Part shown: in pieces, positions 1 to 6,601 of the stretch | How positions within the stretch are numbered: position 1 is the first letter of the stretch | Layout: each line of letters starts with the position of its first letter | Assembly (NCBI GenBank): GCA_900542965.1 | Contig: UQPY01000049.1 | Span: 1 to 14,085, forward strand | DNA length: 14,085 bases | Direction of reading: 5' to 3' | DNA from: an uncultured Collinsella sp. | GTDB taxonomy: Bacteria > Actinomycetota > Coriobacteriia > Coriobacteriales > Coriobacteriaceae | Made by a program: the position numbers and the translations under genes | The notes under the pieces: generated by a model | Databases searched by the model: none | Told to the model about the DNA's origin: nothing | Seen by the model: the letters and a program-made list of their open reading frames with translations, nothing else

Positions 1-14
1 ACAAGTTGGCATGA

Positions 15-55
15 AAAAGGCAAGGCATAGACCTTCTGGTCATGCCTTGCCTTTT
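15..55 (-). terminator. Intrinsic terminator downstream of lysS
   Basis: A perfect 14-bp inverted repeat (15-28 with 42-55) has arms AAAAGGCAAGGCAT and ATGCCTTGCCTTTT, with a further GACC/GGTC pairing inside the loop. On the minus strand the stem runs into five T (14-18), so it should end the lysS transcript. The A-rich and T-rich ends make it potentially bidirectional, so it may also serve a converging gene beyond the window. Confidence 0.8.
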
Positions 56-96
56 GAATGACAAATTGTCGCTCTGGGCGGCGCGCAGCGTCGAGC

Positions 97-126
97 GGTT
101 ACGGCGTTTGGTAAAACGCCGTAACC
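97..126. repeat. Perfect 13-bp hairpin just after the lysS stop
   Basis: Arms 97-109 and 114-126 are perfectly complementary around a 4-nt loop and begin two bases past the lysS stop codon. No T-run follows on the minus strand, so it is not a typical intrinsic terminator on its own. It may protect the 3' end of the lysS mRNA or act together with the terminator at 15-55. Confidence 0.6.
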
Positions 127-128
127 CC

Positions 129-2093
129 CTAGTACATCTTTGCGCCGGCGGGAATAGAAGCGTCAAGCTGGATCAGGTTGAGACGCTCCTCACCATCCTC
201 CTCGTGGATAGCGCTGATGAGCATGCCGCAGCTGGGAATGCCCATCATCTTGCGCGGAGGCAGATTGGTGATGGCGAGCAAGGTCTTGCCGACCAGGTCC
301 TCGGGCTCATAATAATCGTGAATGCCGGAGAGGATGGTACGGTCGGTGCCGGTGCCGTCGTCGAGCGTAAAGTTCAGCAGCTTCTTGGACTTCTTGACGG
401 CCTCGCATGCCTTGACCTTCACGGCGCGGAAGTCGCTCTTGGAGAAGGTATCAAAGTCGACGAACTCCTCAAACAGCGGCTCGACGGCAATCTTGGAATA
501 ATCAACCGTGGGCTTGAGCGGCTTGACGAAGGGGCTCGCGGCGTTGCCGGCCTCGGCAGCCTTGGCGGCAGCGGCACCGGACTGGAAACCCTTCTCGGGC
601 TTCATGTGCGGGAACAGCAACACGTCGCGGATGGAAGCCTGGTTGGTGAGCAGCATGACCACGCGGTCGATACCGATGCCGATGCCGCCCGCGGGAGGCA
701 TACCGTACTCGAGGGCGCGCACGTAATCCTCGTCGTACTCCATGGCCTCGTCGTCGCCGCCAGCCTTCTCGGCCATCTGGGCGGCAAAACGCTCGGCCTG
801 GTCGACCGGGTCGTTGAGCTCAGAGAATGCGTTGGCGTACTCGTGACCGGCAATAACCAGCTCAAAGCGGTGCGTCAGGCGCGGGTCGTCCTCAAAGCGC
901 TTGGCAAGCGGGCTGACCTCGATGGGGTAATCGCACACGAACGTGGGGTTGACGATGGTGTCCTCGCCCAGCTCATCGTAGATCTCGGCGATAATCTTGC
1001 CGGCGGTCCACTCGGGCTTAATCTCCAGGCCCTTCTCGCGTGCGGCGGCAGCAAGCTCCTCGACCGGCGTGTCGATGGTGACCTGCTTGCCGAGCACGTC
1101 GGAGACGATGTCGGTCATGGGGCGGCTGGCCCACTCACCAGAAAGGTCGATGGTCTGGCCCTGGTACTCGATGACCTCGGGGTTGCCGATGGCCTTGTTA
1201 GCCGCCTTAATGACGCCCTGGGCGAGCGCCTTCATGCCCTCGAGGTCGGAGAAGGCACGGTAGGCCTCCATCGTGGTGAACTCGGGGTTGTGGGTAAGGT
1301 CCATGCCCTCGTTACGGAAGATGCGGCCGATCTCGAACACGCGCTCAAAACCACCGACGATGCAGCGCTTGAGGTGCAGCTCGGTGGCAATACGCAGGTA
1401 GCACTCCTGATCGAGCGCGTTGAAGTGCGTGATGAACGGCTTGGCAGTAGCGCCGCCCTGGATGGTCTGCAGGATGGGGGTCTCGACCTCCATGTAGCCG
1501 TCGGACTCCATAAAGCGACGGAAGGTGGAAAGAATCTGCGAACGCTTACGGAAGGTCTCGCGAACGTCGTCGTTGGCAATCAGGTCGACATAGCGCTGGC
1601 GATAGCGGGTCTCCTTGTCGGAAAGACCGTGGAACTTCTCGGGCAGCGGACGAACGGCCTTGGCAAGCAGGGTCGCGCTCTTAGGGGCAACGGAAAGCTG
1701 GCCGCGCTGGGTGCGCACGACCACGCCGGTCACGCCCAGGATGTCGCCCAGGTCGAGGGACCTGAGCGTATTCCAGGCAGCCTCGTCCATGTCGTTGATG
1801 CGGCAGAACAGCTGAATCTCGGCAGTCGCATCGCGTACGACGATGAACATGATCTTGCCCTGACCGCGCTTGGCGACCACACGGCCGGCGATCTTCACGA
1901 CGTCCTCGGTGTCCTCGCCATCGGCAAGCTCGGCGTACTTAGCCTCGATATCGGCAACGTAGTCCTCAAGCTCAGAGTGCTCGGGATAGGGGTTCTGGCC
2001 CGCCTCGAACAGGGCGGCGCGCTTGGCCAGGCGGGTGGCGCGCTCGTCGTTGAGCGTCGATGCCTGATCTGCGGCGTTCTGGTTCTCTGCCAT
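129..2093 (-). CDS. lysS: Lysyl-tRNA synthetase, class II, with C-terminal tRNA-binding domain
   Basis: Charges tRNA-Lys with lysine in the cytoplasm. The 654-residue product has an OB-fold anticodon-binding domain (about 65-145) and a class II catalytic core. Visible core motifs are ETRYRQRYVDL (161-171), motif 2 around FEIGRIFRNEGMD (253-265), the lysine-site segment HEYANAFSELNDP (417-429) and motif 3 around GIGIDRVVMLL (472-482). The core ends near residue 500, the usual bacterial LysRS length. An Ala-rich linker (about 503-520) leads to an extra domain (about 545-654) of the EMAPII/Trbp111 type, with the family signature LPPRKMMGIPSCGM (611-624); this type is best known at the C-terminus of bacterial MetRS. 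The ATG start has AGGAG seven bases upstream. It follows greA on the same strand, with a hairpin between them. Confidence 0.97.
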   Translation of the reverse strand: MAENQNAADQASTLNDERATRLAKRAALFEAGQNPYPEHSELEDYVADIEAKYAELADGEDTEDVVKIAGRVVAKRGQGKIMFIVVRDATAEIQLFCRINDMDEAAWNTLRSLDLGDILGVTGVVVRTQRGQLSVAPKSATLLAKAVRPLPEKFHGLSDKETRYRQRYVDLIANDDVRETFRKRSQILSTFRRFMESDGYMEVETPILQTIQGGATAKPFITHFNALDQECYLRIATELHLKRCIVGGFERVFEIGRIFRNEGMDLTHNPEFTTMEAYRAFSDLEGMKALAQGVIKAANKAIGNPEVIEYQGQTIDLSGEWASRPMTDIVSDVLGKQVTIDTPVEELAAAAREKGLEIKPEWTAGKIIAEIYDELGEDTIVNPTFVCDYPIEVSPLAKRFEDDPRLTHRFELVIAGHEYANAFSELNDPVDQAERFAAQMAEKAGGDDEAMEYDEDYVRALEYGMPPAGGIGIGIDRVVMLLTNQASIRDVLLFPHMKPEKGFQSGAAAAKAAEAGNAASPFVKPLKPTVDYSKIAVEPLFEEFVDFDTFSKSDFRAVKVKACEAVKKSKKLLNFTLDDGTGTDRTILSGIHDYYEPEDLVGKTLLAITNLPPRKMMGIPSCGMLISAIHEEDGEERLNLIQLDASIPAGAKMY

Positions 2094-2111
2094 AAGTTAG
2101 CTCCTCAAACT

Positions 2112-2144
2112 AAAACGCTCCCCAGGATTCGGTCCCAGGGAGCG
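2112..2144 (-). terminator. Hairpin with short T-tract between greA and lysS
   Basis: On the minus strand an imperfect 12-bp stem (outer part CGCTCCC/GGGAGCG at 2138-2144 and 2116-2122, two G-T wobbles inside) with a 5-nt loop is followed by TTTT. It sits between the greA stop and the lysS ribosome-binding site. The short T-tract suggests partial termination, which would lower lysS relative to greA, or a processing signal. No lysS promoter is obvious after it, so some read-through is likely. Confidence 0.55.
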
Positions 2145-2172
2145 AAAACATACCTTTACGCGGGACCGTGGT

Positions 2173-2643
2173 CTAGCGTGCGATCTTGGCGATGGTGTAG
2201 ACGCGAGTCTTGCCGGAAGGCGTAACGACCTCGACGGAGTCGCCCTCGCCGTGACCGATGATGGCGTGGCCGACCGGAGACTCGTTGGAAATCTTGTGCT
2301 CGAGCGAGTTGGTCTCGGTGGTACCGACGAGCGTGACTTCCATGACCTCACCGTTGGGATCAATCAGAGAAACGGTGGAACCGATGGAGACGGTCAGATC
2401 GCCCGTGGTGGCAGCAACCTGAGCGTTGGCGAGGATGGCCTGGATCTCGGCAATACGAGCGGCGTTCTGGGCCTGCTTGTCCTTAGCGGCATCGTACTCG
2501 GAGTTCTCCGAAAGGTCGCCGAACGCGCGGGCTTCCTTGATGTCCTCGACGATCTCCTTGGCGTAATCGCCCTCACGCCAAGCGAGCTCCTCGACGAGCT
2601 TCTGGCGGCCCTCAGCGGTCAGTACGATCTGGCTTGCGTCCAT
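2173..2643 (-). CDS. greA: Transcription elongation factor GreA
   Basis: Rescues backtracked RNA polymerase by stimulating cleavage of the nascent transcript 3' end. The 156-residue product (family usually about 158) has an N-terminal coiled coil (about 10-75) with the acidic tip motif GDLSENSEYDAAK (42-54), whose D and E residues reach the polymerase active site. An FKBP-like C-terminal domain (about 85-155) follows, including ESPVGHAIIGH. I chose the ATG at 2643 because GGGGAG lies eight bases upstream; the in-frame ATG ten codons earlier has no ribosome-binding site and adds a non-conserved tail. A TTGACA hexamer at 2679-2684 could be a -35 box, but no good -10 follows at the right distance. 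A strong terminator separates it from tatA. Confidence 0.96.
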   Translation of the reverse strand: MDASQIVLTAEGRQKLVEELAWREGDYAKEIVEDIKEARAFGDLSENSEYDAAKDKQAQNAARIAEIQAILANAQVAATTGDLTVSIGSTVSLIDPNGEVMEVTLVGTTETNSLEHKISNESPVGHAIIGHGEGDSVEVVTPSGKTRVYTIAKIAR

Positions 2644-2691
2644 ACGGATATCTCCCCAACTCTGATCAAACAATCAACTGTCAACAAAACG

Positions 2692-2724
2692 AAAAAGACC
2701 GGCTAGCCTGCGGGCAAGCCGGTC
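2692..2724 (-). terminator. Intrinsic terminator of tatA
   Basis: On the minus strand, GACCGGCT pairs with AGCCGGTC, extended after one mismatch by GCC/GGC around a CGCA loop, and is followed by TTTTT. It lies 25 bases after the tatA stop, so tatA and greA are separate transcription units. Confidence 0.85.
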
Positions 2725-2749
2725 AGGTGCTCACCCCAAAGGGATGGGA

Positions 2750-3025
2750 CTACTCTGCGTCCGCGTCGCTGTCCTCTGCCTGCTTCTTCTTGGCAGCAGC
2801 GAGCTTGGCCTCGAGCTCAGCGATCTCCTTGTCCTCCTCGGACTGCTCGACCACGACCTCCTCGGCCTGCTTGGTCTCGGCCTTATCGTCGCCTTCCATA
2901 CCCTCGCGGATATTCTTGACGGTAGAGCCGAGGGACTTGCCGAGCTTCGGCAAGTTCTTGGGCCCGAAGATAATCAGGACAACGACGAGAATAATGATGA
3001 GCTCAGGAGCCCTCAGTCCAAACAT
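2750..3025 (-). CDS. tatA: Twin-arginine translocase subunit, TatA/E type
   Basis: Membrane component of the Tat pathway, which exports folded proteins. The 91-residue product has a very short N-terminus, one hydrophobic helix (about 8-20, ELIIILVVVLIIF), the family hinge motif FGPKNLPKLG (20-29), an amphipathic helix (about 24-43) and a charged, Glu/Lys-rich tail (about 45-91) with little conservation. That is the standard TatA layout; TatB cannot be fully excluded, but the length and tail favour TatA. The ATG at 3025 has GGAGG five bases upstream. A longer reading frame from 3208 crosses the terminator and tRNA-Pro and is not real. No tatC is nearby. It has its own promoter (3062-3090) and terminator. 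Confidence 0.93.
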   Translation of the reverse strand: MFGLRAPELIIILVVVLIIFGPKNLPKLGKSLGSTVKNIREGMEGDDKAETKQAEEVVVEQSEEDKEIAELEAKLAAAKKKQAEDSDADAE

Positions 3026-3061
3026 GTAGACCTCCACAATACAGCGAGACAAGCTCGAATG

Positions 3062-3090
3062 AGTATACCGCGGGTATCGCGGTATCACAA
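3062..3090 (-). promoter_or_regulatory. tatA promoter with overlapping palindrome
   Basis: On the minus strand, TTGTGA (3085-3090) and TATACT (3062-3067) are separated by exactly 17 bases, a good vegetative sigma-factor promoter, about 35-60 bases upstream of the tatA start. The spacer is occupied by an inverted repeat: ATACCGCG (3065-3072) and CGCGGTAT (3078-3085) around a 5-base centre. A repressor bound there would block polymerase; whether one exists is not shown. Confidence 0.7.
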
Positions 3091-3098
3091 CAATAGCT

Positions 3099-3126
3099 AA
3101 AAAAAGGGACCGCAAGAAGCGGTCCC
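3099..3126 (-). terminator. Intrinsic terminator after tRNA-Pro
   Basis: On the minus strand, GGGACCGC (3119-3126) pairs with GCGGTCCC (3106-3113) around a 5-base loop and is followed by seven T (3099-3105). It lies 11 bases past the tRNA CCA end and just before the tatA promoter. Confidence 0.92.
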
Positions 3127-3137
3127 TCCTCATGCTC

Positions 3138-3214
3138 TGGTCGGGTTGACTGGATTTGAACCAGCGACCCCTGCGTCCCGAACGCAGTGCTCTACCAAAC
3201 TGAGCCACAACCCG
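3138..3214 (-). tRNA. tRNA-Pro (anticodon CGG)
   Basis: A 77-nt cloverleaf with the CCA end encoded. The acceptor stem is CGGGTTG/CAACCCG with discriminator A, the D-stem GCTC/GAGC, the anticodon stem CTGCG/CGCAG with loop TTCGGGA (anticodon CGG, reading CCG codons), and the T-stem GCTGG/CCAGT with loop TTCAAAT. A TATAGT hexamer (3223-3228) eight bases upstream may be a -10 box, without a clear -35. It lies 49 bases after the ispE stop, so it could also be processed from an ispE read-through transcript. Confidence 0.96.
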
Positions 3215-3263
3215 TTAGCTCGACTATAGTAACAAAGATTTTCGCCGCGTGCTAGAGAAAATT

Positions 3264-4160
3264 TTATTTCTTTGGCGCGTCGATTTGAACCGTGTTGGGA
3301 ATGAGCTCCGTCGCGCAGGACCACCAGCCGTTTTGCAGGGCAGCGTCGGCAAGCCTTTCGGCCGTGGCGGCGGTGTCGCAAATGGCAAACGAGCAGGCGC
3401 CCGATCCGCACACATCTACAGCGACGATGCCGTCCTGCGCGCGTAGCCAGTCGAGCACGGTTTGGATCTGCGGTTCCATTTGCGCGGAGATAACGCCCAG
3501 GTTGTTGTGGACGAGCGCGTAGGCCGTCTCGGCGTCTCCCGAACGAAGCGCCGATGCGATCGCACCGGGCTTCTCCGCAGGCACCGGGGTCTCGTCAAAG
3601 CGTCGATAGGCTTCAATTGTTGAAACGCTTGCTTCACGCGGCTTGGCCAGCACGACAGGAGTTGCGGGCAATGCGGGGTACTCGGTTGCCAGAACGTCTC
3701 CCCCGCCCACGTAAAATGCGGGGCTCGCATGCAAAAAGAAGGGAACGTCGGCACCGATGCCGCGCGCGATGTTGTCCAGCGCGGGATCGGCGTGGTCGAT
3801 GTCCCAGAGTTCGGCCAGAGCAACGATAACCGCCGCGGCGTCCGTCGAAGGACCGCCCAGGCCGGCGCACAGCGGAATATGCTTCTCGATCGTCACGCAG
3901 ATGTTGGCCTCGCGACTATAATGCTCGGCCATGGCAACCGCAGCCCGATACGCCGTATTCTTTTGCATGGGAAAATCGGATGCCGGAACCGTCTGGACGG
4001 TCAGCTCCTGTGCCGGAGCGACCGTCACGGTATCGGCTAGGCCGACGGCTGCCATCAGGGAATCGACCTTGTGGTAGCCGCGGTCATCGCGCTCGGTATG
4101 AACCCCCAGGTAGAGGTTAATCTTTGCCGGCGCGGAAAGAGTCAGGGACCAATCGGTCAC
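3264..4160 (-). CDS. ispE: 4-(cytidine-5'-diphospho)-2-C-methyl-D-erythritol kinase
   Basis: Phosphorylates CDP-methylerythritol in the non-mevalonate (MEP) route to isoprenoids, here presumably feeding the undecaprenyl carrier lipid and quinones. The 298-residue GHMP-family kinase shows the N-terminal APAKINLYL (10-18, catalytic Lys13), the ATP-binding loop PLCAGLGGPSTDAAA (96-110), GADVPFFL (136-143, candidate catalytic Asp138) and the C-terminal CGSGACSFA (251-259). The loop reads GGPST where GGGSS is usual, a mild variation. The start is GTG at 4160, with AGGAG nine bases upstream inside the preceding gene. The Veg-family stop is only two bases before this start, so the two are almost certainly co-translated. 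Confidence 0.95.
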   Translation of the reverse strand: MTDWSLTLSAPAKINLYLGVHTERDDRGYHKVDSLMAAVGLADTVTVAPAQELTVQTVPASDFPMQKNTAYRAAVAMAEHYSREANICVTIEKHIPLCAGLGGPSTDAAAVIVALAELWDIDHADPALDNIARGIGADVPFFLHASPAFYVGGGDVLATEYPALPATPVVLAKPREASVSTIEAYRRFDETPVPAEKPGAIASALRSGDAETAYALVHNNLGVISAQMEPQIQTVLDWLRAQDGIVAVDVCGSGACSFAICDTAATAERLADAALQNGWWSCATELIPNTVQIDAPKK

Positions 4161-4162
4161 CG

Positions 4163-4459
4163 TTAATGCTCCTCGAGCTGATTGCCGAGCGGGGTAAAGA
4201 TATGCTCGCCGCTCTCGGGGTCGAACAGCTCGACCTGACCGGTGAGGACATCGATATACTGGTAGGACTGACGCGACTTGCGACCGCGACGCTCGTCGAC
4301 CTCGACGATAAAGACGGCGGGGTGGACGCTCTTGATGGTGCCCATGCGCTCGACAACGCGGGTGCGGCCCATGTTGGCCTTCACCTTGACGCGATCGCCC
4401 ACCATATCGGTCAGCTTCTCGTGGATGTCGTCGACGTGATTGACTTCCATCTCTTCCAT
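4163..4459 (-). CDS. veg: Veg-family protein
   Basis: A 98-residue small basic protein resembling Bacillus subtilis Veg (86 residues): RVKVKANMGRTRVVERMG (23-40), PAVFIVEVDE (47-56) and SYQYIDVLTGQVELF (65-79) match the Veg pattern. Veg is highly expressed in Bacillus and has been linked to biofilm and spore-related phenotypes; its biochemical role is unsettled, and I infer none here. I chose ATG 4459 because GGAGG lies eight bases upstream; a start at 4483 lacks a ribosome-binding site. It sits two bases upstream of ispE, as veg lies near ispE in Bacillus, which supports the assignment. A promoter-like pair lies at 4527-4556. Confidence 0.88.
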   Translation of the reverse strand: MEEMEVNHVDDIHEKLTDMVGDRVKVKANMGRTRVVERMGTIKSVHPAVFIVEVDERRGRKSRQSYQYIDVLTGQVELFDPESGEHIFTPLGNQLEEH

Positions 4460-4526
4460 GAACAGGGCCTCCAGAAGGTGCAATTCAAAAAGGGGATAAT
4501 ACCCCTAAGATAGACAAAACTCTAAT

Positions 4527-4556
4527 ACTATAGCACCCTGTTGTGGCCATACGCAA
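4527..4556 (-). promoter_or_regulatory. Candidate promoter for veg-ispE
   Basis: On the minus strand, TTGCGT (4551-4556) and TATAGT (4527-4532) are separated by 18 bases. The -35 matches consensus at three of six positions and the -10 at five. Initiation would give a leader of about 60 bases. The leader contains GGGG-TATTAT-CCCC followed by TTTTT (4487-4505), a short hairpin that could also hold a second -10 (TATTAT). Confidence 0.5.
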
Positions 4557-4589
4557 GTAGCTAAAAAAGCCCGGTCCCAAATTGACTAC

Positions 4590-5036
4590 TTACAGAGTAT
4601 CGGTGTCCAAGACGATGGTGAATGGGCCGTCGTTGACAAGATCGACTTTCATATCGGCGCCAAAGATACCGTGCGCCACGTGTTCGACATCTTGACGAAC
4701 GAGCGTCAGGAAGTACTCGTAGAGCTCGTTGGCGACATCGGGGGCGCCGGCATCCGTAAACGACGGACGGCGACCGTGGCGGCAGTCGGCGAACAGCGTG
4801 AACTGCGACACCACGAGCACCTCGCCGTCGACATCGGCAAGCGCCAAGTTGGTCTTGCCGTTCTCGTCCTCGTTGATACGCAGCCCGCGGAGCTTGCCCC
4901 ACAGCTTGTCGGCCTCGGCACGCGTATCGCCATGGCCCACACCCAGCAGCACCAGGTAGCCGCGTCCAATGCGGCCCACGCACTCGCCGTCGACCGTCAC
5001 GCCGGCGTTGAGCACGCGCTGCACCACCGCACGCAC
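4590..5036 (-). CDS. dtd: D-aminoacyl-tRNA deacylase
   Basis: Hydrolyses the ester bond of D-aminoacyl-tRNAs (and glycyl-tRNA-Ala), keeping D-residues out of protein. The 148-residue product has normal length and both DTD signatures: SQFTLF (77-82), and NDGPFT (135-140), which carries the cross-subunit Gly-Pro of the active site. The start is GTG at 5036; GAGGAG lies six bases upstream, inside the end of rdgB, and the gap to the rdgB stop is three bases, so the two genes are translationally linked. Downstream there is a run of six T on the minus strand (4563-4568) but no clear stem before it, so the end of this transcript is unclear. Confidence 0.96.
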   Translation of the reverse strand: MRAVVQRVLNAGVTVDGECVGRIGRGYLVLLGVGHGDTRAEADKLWGKLRGLRINEDENGKTNLALADVDGEVLVVSQFTLFADCRHGRRPSFTDAGAPDVANELYEYFLTLVRQDVEHVAHGIFGADMKVDLVNDGPFTIVLDTDTL

Positions 5037-5039
5037 GGT

Positions 5040-5681
5040 CTACTCCTCGCCCGTCAGCTTGGCGGACAGATGCTCGAGCGCGTGGAAACGATGGCTGATG
5101 GCGTTCTTCTCGTCAGCCGTCAGCTCGGCCATGGTCTTGCCCGGCGTGTCGACCGGCAGGAACAGCGGGTCATAGCCAAAGCCGTGATCGCCGCGGCCCT
5201 CGTGCGCGATAACGCCCTCGCAAGCGCCCTCGCCATAGGTGACCAAGCCGTCCGTGTCGATGAGCGCAACGACGCTCATAAAGCGTGCGGTGCGGTCCTC
5301 ATCTGCCACGCCTTCCAGGTTAACGAGAAGCTTGGCGTTGTTGGCGGCATCGTCGCCGTGCACGCCCGCATAGCGCGCGCTATACACACCGGGATCACCG
5401 TCCAGCGCGTCGACGACCAAGCCCGAATCGTCGGCAATGGCCATAAGGCCCGTCTCCTCAACCGCGGCTTGGGCCTTGATGATGGCGTTCTCCAAAAACG
5501 TCGTGCCGTTTTCCTCGGGATCCTCAAAATCACCCAGCTGGCCGAGCGCCACAAAGCGCACCTCGGGCATGACCTTGCCCAAAATAGCCTCGATCTCGGT
5601 GAGCTTATGAGCGTTTCCGGTTGCCACGACGATGGTCGCCGCCGGGTCGAGGGTGTCGATGTCAATCTTCTCAAGTGCCAT
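5040..5681 (-). CDS. rdgB: XTP/dITP diphosphatase (RdgB/HAM1 family)
   Basis: Hydrolyses dITP, XTP and related deaminated purine nucleotides to the monophosphate and pyrophosphate, preventing their incorporation into nucleic acid. The 213-residue product shows the family motifs VVATGNAHKLTEI (18-30), FLENAIIKA (62-70), DDSGLVVDALDGDPGVYSAR (84-103, catalytic and metal-binding Asp), GFGYDPLF (167-174) and EKNAISHR (191-198). The ATG at 5681 has GGAGG six bases upstream. It stands 140 bases after rph and three bases before dtd. A TATAGA hexamer at 5698-5703 lies too close to the ribosome-binding site and lacks a -35, so I do not call a promoter. Confidence 0.96.
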   Translation of the reverse strand: MALEKIDIDTLDPAATIVVATGNAHKLTEIEAILGKVMPEVRFVALGQLGDFEDPEENGTTFLENAIIKAQAAVEETGLMAIADDSGLVVDALDGDPGVYSARYAGVHGDDAANNAKLLVNLEGVADEDRTARFMSVVALIDTDGLVTYGEGACEGVIAHEGRGDHGFGYDPLFLPVDTPGKTMAELTADEKNAISHRFHALEHLSAKLTGEE

Positions 5682-5795
5682 GACTGGCCTCCTTGTCTCT
5701 ATAGCAAGCCGCGTGAGGGGCGTTTGGGCACTTGACCTCTCCCCTCTCAGGCGATCGGACCTTTCAACGCAGCATTTCAGCAGATAAAACCTACC

Positions 5796-5823
5796 AAAAT
5801 AAACCTGTCCCTTTTGGCAGGTT
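5796..5823 (-). terminator. Weak terminator-like hairpin at the end of rph
   Basis: On the minus strand, AACCTG pairs with CAGGTT (six bp, with CC/GG inside) and is followed by TATTTT. The rph stop codon lies within the stem. It could partly separate rph from rdgB. The rest of the 140-base gap (5682-5795) shows nothing recognisable. Confidence 0.45.
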
Positions 5824-6547
5824 AGGCGATGGCTTGGCGCTGAAGCTCGATGAGCTCGGCGATACCCTTGTCGCCCAGGTCGAGCAGGGCGTTGAGGCGT
5901 TTGCGGTCAAAGGGCGCCTGCTCGCCGGTGCCCTGGAGCTCGATCATCTCACCGGTGTCGGTGGCGACGAGGTTCATGTCGACCTCGGCATGGCTGTCCT
6001 CGGAATAATCCAAGTCGAGCAGAGTGTTGCCGTCGACAACGCCCATGGAGATGGCAGCCACCTGGCCGATAAGCGGGATGCGCTCGATCTTGCCCGCCTC
6101 GACCCACATGGCGAGGGCGTCGTGCAGCGCCACCCAGGCGCCGGTGATGCTCGCTGTACGCGTGCCGCCATCGGCCTGAATCACATCGCAGTCGACGGTG
6201 ACGGTGTACTCGCCGAGTGCCTTCATGTTGACGACGGTACGCAGGCTGCGGCCAATGAGGCGCTCGATCTCCATGGAGCGGCCCTTGCGGTTGGCGTGCT
6301 CGCGCTTGCAGCGCTTGCCGGTCGACGCCGGCAGCATGGCGTATTCCGCGGTCACCCAGCCGGCCTTAGCTCCCTTTCGCCAGCCCGGCACGCCCTCCTC
6401 GATAGTGGCGGCGCACAGCACGCGCGTGTCACCGAACTCGGCCAGACACGAGCCGTGAGCGTGCTTCATGACGCCACGGGTGAGCTTAACGGGGCGCAAC
6501 TCGTTGGCGGCGCGACCGTTGGCGCGGTTGACCTGCATGTACTCCAT
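5822..6547 (-). CDS. rph: Ribonuclease PH
   Basis: Phosphate-dependent 3'-5' exoribonuclease that trims tRNA precursors. The 241-residue product is full length and carries GDTRVLCAA (39-47), GWVTAEYAMLP (63-73), NRKGRSMEIERLIGRSLR (86-103; these arginines form the phosphate and RNA site), DCDVIQADGGTRTASI (119-134) and the metal-binding SEDSHAEVDMN (182-192). The ATG at 6547 has an AAAGGA ribosome-binding site and is preferred over the ATG three codons later. It follows murI by 54 bases. The order murI-rph-rdgB also occurs in other Actinomycetota such as Mycobacterium. Confidence 0.97.
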   Translation of the reverse strand: MEYMQVNRANGRAANELRPVKLTRGVMKHAHGSCLAEFGDTRVLCAATIEEGVPGWRKGAKAGWVTAEYAMLPASTGKRCKREHANRKGRSMEIERLIGRSLRTVVNMKALGEYTVTVDCDVIQADGGTRTASITGAWVALHDALAMWVEAGKIERIPLIGQVAAISMGVVDGNTLLDLDYSEDSHAEVDMNLVATDTGEMIELQGTGEQAPFDRKRLNALLDLGDKGIAELIELQRQAIA

Positions 6548-6601
6548 AGAAATATCCTTTCGGCAAAAGATGTGGCGAAGGCTCTGGCAGCTGCCTTACA
6601 T

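Noticed and set aside
2094..2172. T-box or other tRNA-sensing leader before lysS
   Set aside because: Only 79 bases are available, with one simple hairpin and no T-box sequence.
42..2225. Very long plus-strand open frame opposite lysS (727 codons)
   Set aside because: The minus strand encodes an unmistakable LysRS. High GC at third positions keeps the opposite frame free of stops; the predicted protein has no recognisable domain and crosses the lysS-greA gap.
2679..2684. TTGACA as -35 of a greA promoter
   Set aside because: No acceptable -10 lies 16-18 bases downstream on the minus strand.
2750..3208. Long (152-residue) version of the tatA frame
   Set aside because: The extension translates tRNA-Pro, a terminator and the promoter. 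The internal ATG at 3025 has GGAGG and starts exactly at the conserved TatA N-terminus.
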